A stretch of 64,000 nucleotides of DNA, taken from assembly GCA_015680685.1 (NCBI GenBank), contig MNCI01022436.1, forward strand, positions 144,035 through 208,034, read 5' to 3'. The notes below the pieces were generated by a model. That model saw nothing but the letters and a program-made list of their open reading frames with translations, searched no databases and was not told the origin of the DNA. Each line of letters starts with the position of its first letter. The first letter of the stretch is position 1. This DNA comes from Gnetum montanum (taxonomy: Eukaryota > Streptophyta > Gnetopsida > Gnetales > Gnetaceae). Shown piece after piece: positions 43,332-55,247 of the stretch. The position numbers and the translations under genes were made by a program.

Positions 43332-45431
43332 CCTTTTTTTCCTTTCGCATTTTTCGTGATATGTCTGTATTGTTCGAGGGTGCTCGCTTTGCCTTTTCAT
43401 TTCCCCGTCGCAGGCCCATGCCCGGAGAAGTCCTTGCTCATTTCGTCTCCCGTTCCTAGTCTTCTATATCTATGCATGGCATGACGCTGCTCGGTGCAAG
43501 CTTAAGCGATCGCAGTGTCATGCGGCTGACGAATGCAATCGTTCATGCGCTAATGCAACGAATCTGATTAAGACTCCGTAATTCAGCATGCTTGGGCTAG
43601 AGTATTGCTGGGATGGGTGACCTGTCGGGAAGTCGTGGGATCGCAGCCTCCTTTTTGCTACGCTTTTCTCGTTTCGTATCTTTATGGTAAGATGGTGCTT
43701 GCGCTTTATTATCTGTTCTTCATCGATGGCTCAGGGCTGGAGCTATCTTCTCCCATTTCCTTTTTGGTTCCTAGTTTTCTCTCATTATGCATGCCATTGC
43801 TTTGCGCGGTGCAAGTTTAAGTCGGGGCAACATCGTGCACTCAACGGGTGCGATCATACCAGCACTAACGCATCAGATCCCATCAGAACTCCGTAATTAA
43901 GCACGCTTGGGCTAGAGTAGTACTGGGATGGGTGATCTCTCGGGAAGTCCTAGTGTTGCACCCTCGTTTTTTTCCTTCTGCTTTTTTCGTGATATGTCTG
44001 TATTGTTCGAGGGTGCTCGCTCTACCTTTTCATTTCTCCGTCGCAAGCCCACGCCCAGAGAAGTCCTTGATCATTTCGTCTCCCATTCCTAGTTTTCTCT
44101 CTCTATGCATGGCATGATGCTGCCCGGCTCAAGCTTAAGTGATCGCAGCGTCATGCTGCTGACGAATGCAATCGTTCATACGCTAATGGAATGGATCTAA
44201 TCAAGACTCCGTAATTCAGCGCTCTTGGGCTAGAGTATTGCTGGGATGGGTGACCTGTCGGGAAGTCGTGGGGTCGCACCCTCATTTTTCGCTACGCTTT
44301 TCTCGTTTTGTGTCTTTATGGTCAGACGGTGCTTGCACTTTATTATCTGTTCTTCATTGCAGGCTCAGGGCTAGAGCCATCTTCTCCCATTTTCTTTTCT
44401 GTTCCTAGTTTTCTCTCATTATGCATGCCGTTGCTTTGCACAGTGAAAGTTTAAGTGGGGGTAGCGTTGTGCACTCAACGGGTGCTATTATACCAGCGCT
44501 AATGCGTCGGATCCCATCAGAACTTTGTAATTAGGCGTGCTTGGGCTAGAGTAGTACTGGGATGGGTGACCTCTCAGGAAGTCCTAGTGTTGCACCCTCC
44601 CTTTTTTCCTTTCGCTTTTTTCGTGATACGTCTATATTGTTCGAGGGTGCTCACTTTACCTTTTCATTTCTCCGTCACAGGCCCATGCCCGGAGAAGTCC
44701 TTGCTCATTTCGTCTCCCGTTTCTAGTCTTCTATCTCTATGCATGGCATGACGCTGCTCGGTGCAAGCTTAAGCGATCGCAGTGTCATGCGGCTGACGAA
44801 TGCAATCGTTCATGTGCTAATGCAACGAATCTGATCAAGACTCCATAATTCAGCATGCTTGGGCGAGAGTATTGCTGGGATGGGTGACCTGTCAGGAATT
44901 CGTGGGATCGCAGCCTCCTTTTTCGCTATGCTTTTCTCATTTCGTATCTTTATGGTAAGACGCTGCTTGCGCTTTATTATCTGTTCTTCATCGATGGCTC
45001 AGGGCTGGAGCTATCTTCTCCCATTTCCTTTTTGGTTCCTAGTTTTCTCTTATTATGCATGCCATTGCTTTGCGCGGTGCAAGTTTAAGTCGGGGCAGCA
45101 TCGTGCACTCAACGGGTGCGATCATACCAGCGCTAACGCATCGGATCCCATCAGAACTCCGTAATTAAGCACACTTGGGCTAGAGTAATACTGGGATGGG
45201 TGATCTCTCGGGAAGTCCTAGTGTTGCACCCTCCTTTTTTTCTTTCGACTTTTTTCGTGATACGTCTGTATCATTTGAGGGTGCTCGCTTTGCCTTTTCA
45301 TTTCTCCGTCGTAGGCCCACGCATAGAGAAGTCCTTGCTCATTTCGTCTCCCGTTCCTAGTTTTCTCTCTCTATGCATGGCATGACGCTGCCCGGCGCAA
45401 GCTTAAGCGATCGCAGCATCATGTGGCTGAC

Positions 45432-45550
45432 GAATGCAATCGTTCATGCGCTAATGCAATGGATCTGATCAAGACTCCGTAATTAAGTGCACTTGGGCTA
45501 GAGTATTGCTGGGATGGATGACATGTCACGAAGTCGTGGGGTCAAAGGCT
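45432..45550 (+). pseudogene. 5S rRNA-like copy, B type with A-like A box
   Basis: Same patchwork as at 30869: AATTAAGTGCACTTGGG in a B background, ATGGATGACATGTCACG and GTCAAAGGCTCC. The spacer has TTTTTTGTCGGACGGTGGTTGCGA. Confidence 0.82.
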
Positions 45551-46381
45551 CCTTTTTTGCTGCGCTTTTCTCATTTCGTGTCTTTTTTGTCGGACGGTGG
45601 TTGCGATTTATTATCTGTTCTTCATCGCAGGCTTAGGGTTGGAGCCGTCTTCTCCCATTTCCTTTTCGATTCCTAGTTTTATCTCATTATGCATGCCATT
45701 GCGTTGCGCGGAGCAAGTTTAAGTGGGGGCAGTGTCGTGCACTCAACGGGTGTGATCATACCAGCGCTAACGCATTGGATCCCATCAGAACTCCGTAATT
45801 AAGCACGCTTGGGCTAGAGTAGTACTGGGATGGGTGATCTCTCGGGAAGTCCTAGTGTTGCACCCTCCTTTTTTTCCTTCTGCATTTTTTGTGATATGTC
45901 TGTATTGTTCGAGGGTGCTCGCTTTGCCTTTTCATTTCTCCGTCGTAGGCCCACGCCCAGAGAAGTCCTTGATCATTTCGTCTCCCATTCCTAGTTTTCT
46001 CTCTCTATGCATGGCATGATGCTTCCCGGTGCAAGCTTAACCGATCGCAGCGTCATGCGGCTGACGAATGCAATTGTTCATGCGCTAATGCAACGGATCT
46101 GATTAAGACTACGTAATTCAGCGTGCTTGGGCTAGAGTATTGCTGGGATGGGTGACCTGTCGGGAAGTCATCAGATCGCAGCCTCCTTTTTCGCTGTGCT
46201 TTTCTCGTTTCGTGTCTTTATGGTCGGACGGTGCTTGCGCTTTATTATTTGTTCTTCGTCGAACGCTCAGGGTTGGATCCGTCTTCTCCCATTTGCTTTT
46301 TGGTTCCTATTTTTCTCTCATTATGCATGCCATTGCTTTGAGCGGAGCAAGTTTAAGTGGGGGCAGCATCATGCACTCAAC

Positions 46382-49300
46382 GGGTGCTATCATACCAGTG
46401 CTAACGTGTCGGATCCCATCATAAGTTCATAGTTAAGCGCGCTTGGGCTAGAGTAGTACTGGGATGGGTGACCTCTCAGGAAGTCCTAGTGTTGCACCCT
46501 CCTTTTTTTCCTTGCACTTTTTTCGTGATACGTCTGTATTGTTCGAGGGTGCTCGCTTTGCCTTTTCATTTCTCCGTCACAGGCCCATGCCCGGAGAAGT
46601 CCTTGCTCATTTCGTCTCCCATTCCTAGTCTTCTATCTCTATGCATGGCATGACGCTGCTCGGTGCAAGCTTAAGCGATCGTAGTGTCATGCGGCTGACG
46701 AATGCAATCGTTCATGCGCTAACGCAACGAATCTGATCAAGACTCCGTAATTCAGCGTGCTTGGGCTAGAGTATTGCTGGGATGGGTGACCTTTCGGGAA
46801 GTTCTGGGATCGCAGCCTCCTTTTTTGCTACGCTTTTCTCGTTTCGTATCTTCATGGTAAGACGGTGCTTGTGCTTTATTATCTGTTCTTCATCGAAGGC
46901 TCAGGGCTGGAGCCGTCTTCTCCCATTTCCTTTTTGGTTCCTAGTTTTCTCTCATTATGCATGCCATTGCTTTGCGCGGTGCAAGTTTAAGTCAGGGCAG
47001 TGTCGTGCACTCAACAGCTGTGATCATACCAGCGCTAACGCATCGGATTCCATCAGAACTCCATAATTAAGCACACTTGGGTTAGAGTAGTACTGGGATG
47101 GGTGACTTCTCGGGAAGTCCTAGTGTTGCACCCTTCTTTTTTTCTTTTGCTTTTTCCGTGATACGTCTCTATCGTTCGAGGGTGCTCGCTTTGCCTTTTT
47201 GTTTCTCCGTCGTAGGCCCACGCTCGGAGAAGTCCTTGTTCATTTTGTTTCCCATCCGTAGTTTTCTCTCTCTATGCATGGCATGACGCTGCCCGACGCA
47301 AGCTTAAGCGATCGCAGCGTCATGCGGCTCACGAATGCAATCGTTCATGCGCTAACGCAATGGATCTGATCAAGACTCCGTAATTCAGAGTGCTTGGGCT
47401 AGAGTATTCCTGGGATGGGTGACCTGTCGGGAAGTCGTGGGATCACAGCCTCCTTTTTCGTTGCGCTTTTCTCATTTCGTGTCTTTATGGTCGGACGGTG
47501 CTTGCGCTTTATTATCTGTTCTTCGTCGAAGGCTCAGGGCTGGAGCCGTCTTCTCCCATTTCCTTTTAGATTCCTAGTTTTCTCTCATTATGCATGCCAT
47601 TGCTTTGTGCGGAGAAAGTTTAAGTGGGGGCAGCGTCGTGCACTCAATGGGTGCGATCATACCAGCGCTAACACATCGAATCCCATCAGAACTCCGTAAT
47701 TAAGTGCGCTTGGGTTAGAGTAGTACTAGGATGGGTGACTTCTCGGGAAGTCCTAGTGTTGCACCCTCCTTTTTTCCTTTCGCTTTTTCCGTGATACGTA
47801 TGTATCGTTCGAGGGTGCTCGGTTTGCCTTTTCGTTTCTCCGTCGTAGGCCCACGCTCGGAGAAGTCATTGTTCATTTTGTTTCCCATCGCTAGTTTTCT
47901 CTCTCTATGCATGGCATGACGCTGCCCAGCGCAAGCTTAAGAGATCGTAGCGTCATGCGGCTGACGAATGCAATCGTTCATGCGCTAACGCAACAGATCT
48001 GATCAAGACTCCGTAATTTAGTGTGCTTGGGCTAGAGTAGTGCTGGGATGGCTGACCTCTCGGGAAGTTGTGGGGTCGCAGCCTCCTTTTTCCCTGCGCT
48101 TTTCTCATTTCGTGTCTTTATGGTCAGACGGTCCTTGCGCTTTATTATCTATTCTTCGTCGCAGGCTCAAGGCTGGAGCCGTCTTCTCCCATTTTCTTTT
48201 CAGTTCCTAGCTTTCTCTCATTATGAATCCCGTTGCTTTTCACGGCGCAAGTCTAAGTGGGGGCAACGTCGTGCACTCAACGGGTGCGAACATACCAACG
48301 CTAACGCATCGGATCCCATTACATCTCCGTAATTAAGCACGCTTGGGCTAGAGTAGCACTGGGATGGGTGACCTCTTGGGAAGCCCTAGTGTTGCACCCT
48401 CCTTTTTTTTCGGTTTTTTCGTGATACGTCTGTATTGTTCGAGGGTGCTCACTTTGCCTTTTCATTTCTCCGTCGTAGGCCCACGCCCAGAGAAGTCCTT
48501 GATCATTTCGTCTCCCATTCCTAGTTTTCTCTCTCTATGCATGGCATGATGCTTCCCGGTGCAAGCTTAACCGATCGCAACGTCATGCGGCTGACGAATG
48601 CAATCGTTCATGCGCTAACGCAACGGATCTGATCAAGACTACGTAATTCAGCGTGCTTGGGCTAGAGTATTGCTGGGATGGGTGACCTGTCGAGAAGTCA
48701 TCATATCGCAGCCTCCTTTTTCGCTACGCTTTTCTCATTTCGTGTCTTTATGGTCGGATGGTGCTTGCGCTTTATTATCTGTTCTTCGTCGAAGGCTCAG
48801 GGCTAGAGCCTTCTTCTCCCATTTCCTTTTTGGTTCCTAGTTTTCTCTCATAATGAATGCCATTGTTTTGCACGGTGCAAGTTTAAGTCGGGGCAATGTC
48901 GTGCACTCAACGGGTGCGATCATACCAGCGCTAACGCATCGAATCCCATCAGAACTCCGTAATTAAGCGCACTTGGGTTAGAGTAGTACTGGGATGGGTG
49001 ACTTCTCGGGAAGTCCTAGTGTTGCACCCTCCTTTTTTCCTTCTGCTTTTTCCGTGATACGTCTGTATCATTCCACGGTGCTCACTTTGCCTTTTCGTTT
49101 CTCTGTCACAGGCCCACGCTCGGAGAAGTCCTTGTTCATTTTGTTTCCCATCCCTAGTTTTCTCTCTCTATGCATGGCATGATGCTTCCCGGTGCAAGCT
49201 TAAGCAATCGCAGCGTCATGCAGCTGACGAATGCAATCGTTCATGCGCTAATGCAACGGATCTGATCAAGACTCTGTAATTCAGCGTGCTTGGGCTAGAG

Positions 49301-49544
49301 TATTGCTGGGATGGGTGACCTGTCGGGAAGTCGTGGGATCACAGCCTCCTTTTTCGCTGCGCTTTTCTCGTTTCGTGTCTTTATGGTCGGACGGTGCTTG
49401 TGCTTTATTATCTGTTCTTCGTCGAACGGTCAGGGTTGGAGCCGTCTTCTCCCATTTCCTTTTTGGTTCCTAGTTTTCTCTCATTATGCATGCCATTGCT
49501 TTGAGCGGAGCAAGTTTAAGTGGGGGCAGCGTCGTGCACTCAAC
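46382..49544 (+). repeat. Higher-order block P, copy 3
   Basis: Matches block P copy 2 at an offset of 10,134 bases. A starts are 46382, 47016, 47649, 48282 and 48912. B starts are 46700, 47333, 47966, 48596 and 49229. The A spacer after 48282 (about 48480-48560) looks like a 45748-type spacer (GCCCAGAGAAGTCCTTGATC) rather than the P type, a local conversion patch. Confidence 0.9.
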
Positions 49545-50178
49545 GCGTGCTATCATACCAGTGCTAACACGTCAGATCCCATCAGAAGTTCATAACTAAG
49601 CGCGCTTGGGCTAGAGTAGTACTGGGATGGGTGACCTCTCAGGAAGTCCTAGTGTTGCACCCTCCTTTTCTTCCTTGCACTTTTTTCGTGATACGTCTGT
49701 ATTGTTCGAGGGTGCTCGCTTTGCCTTTGAATTTCTCCGTCGCAGGCCCATGCCCGGAGAAGTCCTTGCTCATTTCGTCTCCCGTTCCTAGTCTTCTATC
49801 TCTATGCATGGCATGACACTGCTCGGTGCAAGCTTAAGCGATCGCAGTGTCATGCGGCTGACGAATGCAATTGTTCATGCGCTAACGCAACGAATCTGAT
49901 CAAGACTCTGTAATTCAGCGTGCTTGGGCTAAAGTATTGCTGGGATGGGTGACCTATCGGGAAGTCATGGGATCGCAGCCTCCTTTTGCGCTACGCTTTT
50001 CTCGTTTCGTATCTTTATTGTAAGACAGTGCTTGCGCTTTATTATCTGTTCTTCGTCGATGGCTCAGGGATGGAGCCATCTTCTCCCATTTCCTTTTTGG
50101 TTCCTAGTTTTCTCTCATTATGCATGCCATTGCTTTGCGCGGTGCAAGTTTAAGTCGGGGCAGCATCGTGCACTCAAC
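49545..50178 (+). repeat. P-type leading dimer after block P copy 3
   Basis: A 49545 and B 49863, the counterpart of 39411-40044. Confidence 0.85.
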
Positions 50179-50812
50179 GGGTGCCATCATAGCAGCGCTA
50201 ACGCATCGGATCCCATCAGAACTCCGTAATTAAGCATGCTTGGGCTAGAGTAGTACTAGGATGGGTGATCTCTCGGGAAGTCCTAGTGTTGCGCCCTACT
50301 TTTTTTCGTTCTGCTTTTTTCGTGATATGTCTGTATTGTTCGAGGGTGCTCTCTTTGCCTTTTCATTTCTCCATCGCAGGCCCATGCCCGGAGAAGTCCT
50401 TGCTCATTTCGTCTCCCGTTCCTAGTCTTCTATCTCTATGTATGGCATGACACTGCTCGGTGCAAGCTTAAGCGATCGTAGTGTCATGCGGCTGACGAAT
50501 GCAATTGTTCATGCGCTAACGCAACGAATCTGATCAAGACTCTGTAATTCAGCGTGCTTGGGCTAGAGTATTGCTAGGATGGGTGACCTGTCGGGAAGTC
50601 ATGGGATCGCAGCCTCCTTTTGCGCTACGCTTTTCTCGTTTCGTATCTTTATGGTAAGACGGTGCTTGCGCTTTATTATCTGTTCTTCGTCGATGGCTCA
50701 GGGATGGAGCCATCTTCTCCCATTTCCTTTTTGGTTCCTAGTTTTCTCTCATTATGCATGACATTGCTTTGCACGGTGCAAGTTTAAGTCGGGGCAGCAT
50801 CGTGCACTCAAC

Positions 50813-50931
50813 GGGTGCGATCATACCAGCGCTAACGCATCGGATCCCATCAGAACTCCGTAATTAAGCACGCTTGGGCTAGAGTAGTACTGAGATGGGT
50901 GATCTCTCGGGAAGTCCTAGTGTTGCACCCT
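50813..50931 (+). rRNA. 5S rRNA-like copy, A type, near consensus
   Basis: Same as the copy at 41947 except ACTGAGATGGG for ACTGGGATGGG in helix IV. Ends, A box and terminator are intact. Confidence 0.82.
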
Positions 50932-52081
50932 ACTTTTTTTCCTTCTGCTTTTTTCGTGATATGTCTGTATTGTTCGAGGGTGCTCGCTTTGCCTTCTCAT
51001 TTCTCCGTCGCAGGCCCACGCCCAGAGAAGTCCTTGATCATTTCGTCTCCCATTCCTAGTTTTCTCTCTCTATGCATGGCATGACGCTGCCCGGCTCAAG
51101 CTTAAGCGATCGTAGCGTCATGCGGCTGACGAATGCAATTGTTCATACGCTAATGCAATGGATCTGATCAAGACTCCGTAATTCAGTGCTCTTGGGCTAG
51201 AGTATTCCTGGGATGGGTGACCTGTGGGGAAGTCGTGGGGTCGCACCCTCCTTTTTCGCTGTGCTTTTCTCGTTTCGTGTCTTTATGGTCGGACGGTGCT
51301 TGCACTTTATTATCTGTTCTTCGTTGTAGGCTTAGGGCTAGAGCCGTCTTCTCCCATTTTCTTTTCAGTTCCTAGTTTTCTCTCATTATGCATGCCGTTT
51401 CTTTGCACGGTGCAAGTTTAAGTGGGGGCAGCGTCGTGCACACAACGGGTGCTATCATACCAGCGCTAATGCGTCGGATCCCATCAGAACTTCGTAATTA
51501 GGCGCGCTTGGGCTAGAGTAGTACTATGATGGGTGACCTCTAGGGAAGTCCTAGTGTTGCACCCTCCTTTTTTTCCTTTCGCTTTTTTCGTGATATGTCT
51601 GTATCGTTCGAGGGTGCTCGCTTTGCCTTTTTCATTTCTCCGTCGTAGACCCATACCGGGAGAAGTCCTTGCTCATTTCGTCTCCCGTTCCTAGTCTTCT
51701 CTCTCTGTGCATGGCATGATGCTGCCTGGTGCAAGCTTAAGCGATCGCAGCGTCATGCGGCTGACGAAGGCACTCATTCATGCACTAACGCAACGGATCT
51801 GATCAAGACTCCGTAATTTAGCGTGCTTGGGCTAGAGTATTGCTGGGATGGGTGACCTATCGGGAAGTCGTGGGATCGTAGCCTCCTTTTTCGCTGCGCT
51901 TTTCTCGTTTCGTGTCTTTATGGTTGGACGGTGCTTGCGCTTTATTATCTGTTCTTCGTCGAACGCTCAGGGTTGGAGCCGTCTTCTCCCATTTCCTTTT
52001 TGGTTCCTAGTTTTCTCTCATTATGGATGCCATTGCTTTGAGCGGAGCAAGTTTAAGTGGGGGAAGCATCGTGCACTCAAC

Positions 52082-52197
52082 GGGTGCTATCATACCAGTG
52101 CTAACGCATCGGATCCCATCAGAACTTCATAATTAAGCGTTCGGCTAGAGTAGTACTGGGATGGGTGACCTCTCAGGAAGTCCTAGTGTTGCACCCT
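52082..52197 (+). pseudogene. 5S rRNA-like copy, A type, 3-base deletion at the A box
   Basis: Counterpart of 43216 with the identical GCGTTCGGCTAGAG junction. Confidence 0.88.
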
Positions 52198-54297
52198 CCT
52201 TTTTTTCCTTTTGCATTTTTCGTGATACGTCTGTATTGTTCGAGGGTGCTCACTTTGCCTTTGAATTTCTCAGTCGCAGGCCCATGCCCGGAGAAGTCCT
52301 TGCTCATTTCGTCTCCCGTTCCTAGTCTTCTATATCTATGCATGGCATGACGCTGCTCGGTGCAAGCTTAAGCGATCGCAGTGTCATGCGGCTGACGAAT
52401 GCAATCGTTCATGCGCTAATGCAACGAATCTGATTAAGACTCCGTAATTCAGCGTGCTTGGGCTAGAGTATTGCTGGGATGGGTGACCTGTCGGGAAGTC
52501 GTGGGATCGCAGCCTCCTTTTTGCTACGCTTTTCTCGTTTCGTATCTTTATGGTAAGATGGTGCTTGCGCTTTATTATCTGTTCTTCGTCGATGGCTCAG
52601 GGCTGGAGCTATCTTCTCCCATTTCCTTTTTTGTTCCTAGTTTTCTCTCATTATGCATGCCATTGCTTTGCGCGGTGCAAGTTTAAGTCGGGGAAACATC
52701 GTGCACTCAACAGGTGCGATCATACCAGCGCTAACGCATCGGATCCCATCAGAACTCCGTAATTAAGCACGCTTGGGCTAGAGTAGTACTAGGATGGGTG
52801 ATCTCTCGGGAAGTCCTAGTGTTGCACCCTCCTTTTTTTCCTTTTGCTTTTTTCGTGATATGTTTGTATTGTTCGAGGGTGCTCGCTCTGCCTTTTCATT
52901 TCTCCGTCGCAGGCCCACGCCCAGAGATGTCCTTGATCATTTCGTCTCCCATTCCTAGTTTTCTCTCTCTATGCATGGCATGACGCTGCCCGGCTCAAGC
53001 TTAAGTGATCGCAACGTCATGCTGCTGACAAATGCAATCGTTCATACGCTAATGGAATGGATCTAATCAAGACTCCGTAATTCAGCGCTCTTGGGCTAGA
53101 GTATTGCTGGGATGGGTGACCTGTCGGGAAGTCGTGGGGTCGCACCCTCATTTTTCGCTACACTTTTCTCGTTTCGTGTCTTTATGGTCAGACGGTGCTT
53201 GCACTTTATTATCTGTTCTTCATTGCAGGCTCAGAGCTAGAGCCGTCTTCTCCCATTTTCTTTTCGGTTCCTAGTTTTCTCTCATTATGCATGCCGTTGC
53301 TTTGCACGGTGCAAGTTTAAGTGGGGGTAGCGTTGTGCACTCAACGGGTGCTATCATACCAGCGCTAATGCGTCGGATCCCATCAAAACTTTGTAATTAG
53401 GCTCGCTTGGGCTAGAGTAGTACTAGGATGGGTGACCTCTCAGGAAGTCCTAGTGTTGCACCCTCCTTTTTTTCCTTTCGCTTTTTTCGTGATACGTCTG
53501 TATTGTTCAAGGGTGCTCGCTTTACCTTTTCATTTCTCCGTCACAGGCCCATGCCCGGACAAGTCCTTGCTCATTTCGTCTCCCGTTCCTAGTCTTCTAT
53601 CTCTATACATGGCATGACGCTGCTCGGTGCAAGCTTAAGCGATCGTAGTGTCATGCGGCTGACGAATGCAATCGTTCATGTGCTAACGCAACGAATCTGA
53701 TCAAGACTGCGTAATTCAACATGCTTGGGCGAGAGTATTGCTGGGATGGGTGACCTGTCGGGAATTCGTGGGATCGCAGCCTCCTTTTTCGCTACGCTTT
53801 TCTCATTTCGTATCTTTATGGTAAGACGCTGCTTGCGCTTTATTATCTGTTCTTCATCGATGGCTCAGGGCTGGAGCCGTCTTCTCCCATTTCCTTTTTG
53901 GTTCCTAGTTTTCTCTTATTATGCATGCCATTGCTTTGCGCGGTGCAAGTTTAAGTTGGGGCAGCATCGTGCACTCAACGGGTGCGATCATACCAGCGCT
54001 AACGCATCGGATCCCATCAGAACTCCGTAATTAAGAACGCTTGGGCTAGAGTAATACTGGGATGGGTGATCTCTCGGGAAGTCCTAGTGTTGCACCCTCC
54101 TTTTTTTCTTTCGACTTTTTTCGTGATACGTCTGTATCGTTTGAGGGTGCTCGCTTTGCCTTTTCATTTCTCCGTCGTAGGCCCACGCATAGAGAAGTCC
54201 TTGCTCATTTCGTCTCCCGTTCCTAGTTTTCTCTCTCTATGCATGGCATGACACTGCCCGGCGCAAGCTTAAGCGATCGCAGCATCATGTGGCTGAC

Positions 54298-54416
54298 GAA
54301 TGCAATCGTTCATGCGCTAACGCAATGGATCTGATCAAGACTCCATAATTAAGTGCACTTGGGCTAGAGTATTGCTGGGATGGATGACATGTCACGAAGT
54401 CGTGGGGTCAAAGGCT
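54298..54416 (+). pseudogene. 5S rRNA-like copy, B type with A-like A box
   Basis: Third occurrence of the A/B patchwork haplotype, 8,866 bases from the one at 45432. Confidence 0.82.
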
Positions 54417-55247
54417 CCTTTTTTGCTTCGCTTTTCTCATTTCGTGTCTTTTTGGTCAGACGGTGGTTGCGATTTATTATCTGTTCTTCATCGCAGGCTC
54501 AGGGTTGGAGCCGTCTTCTCCCATTTCCTTTTCGATTCCTAGTTTTATCTCATTATGCATGCCATTGCTTTGCGCGGAGCAAGTTTAAGTGGGGGCAGCG
54601 TCGTGCACTCAACGGGTGTGATCATACTAGCGCTAACGCATCGGATCCCATTAGAACTCCGTAATTAAGCACGCTTGGGCTAGAGTAGTACTGGGATGGG
54701 TGATCTCTCGGGAAGTCCTAGTGTTGCACCCTCCTTTTTTTCCTTCTGCATTTTTTGTGATATGTCTGTATTGTTCGAGGGTGCTCGCTTTGCCTTTTCA
54801 TTTCTCCGTCATAGGCCCACGCCCAGAGAAGTCCTTGATCATTTCGTCTCCCATTCCTAGTTTTCTCTCTCTATGCATGGCATGATGCTTCCCGGTGCAA
54901 GCTTAAGCGATCACAGTGTCATGCGGCTGACGAATGCAATCGTTCATGCGCTAACGCAACGGATCTGATCAAGACTCCGTAATTCAGCGTGCTTGGGCTA
55001 GAGTATTGCTAGGATGGGTGACCTGTAGGGAAGTCATCAGATCGCAGCCTCCTTTTTCGCTGTGCTTTTCTCGTTTCATGTCTTTATGGTCGGACGGTGC
55101 TTGCGCTTTATTATCTATTCTTCGTCGAACGCTCAGGGTTGGATCCGTCTTCTCCCATTTCCTTTTTGGTTCCTATTTTTCTCTCATTATGCATGCCATT
55201 GCTTTGAGCGGAGCAAGTTTAAGTGGGGGCAGCATCGTGCACTCAAC

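Larger units (their letters stand above)
40045..46381 (+). repeat. Higher-order block Q, copy 1 (20 monomers, about 6.34 kb)
   Basis: A starts are 40045, 40679, 41313, 41947, 42581, 43216, 43846, 44480, 45114 and 45748. B starts are 40363, 40998, 41631, 42265, 42900, 43531, 44164, 44798, 45432 and 46066. The first part is itself repeated with a period of about 1,902 bases (six monomers): 40045, 41947 and 43846 begin matching runs. A copies here typically carry GATCTCTCGGG (the 40045 type) or ATGATGGGTGACCTCTAGGG (the 40679 type). Confidence 0.88.
50179..55247 (+). repeat. Higher-order block Q, copy 2 (16 monomers)
   Basis: A starts are 50179, 50813, 51447, 52082, 52712, 53346, 53980 and 54614. 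B starts are 50497, 51131, 51766, 52397, 53030, 53664, 54298 and 54932. From 50813 on it matches 41947 onward at exactly 8,866 bases. In a 430-base stretch compared by eye (42003 versus 50869) I count 11 differences. The first A unit (50179) is a chimera that starts as Q type and ends with a P-type spacer. Confidence 0.88.
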
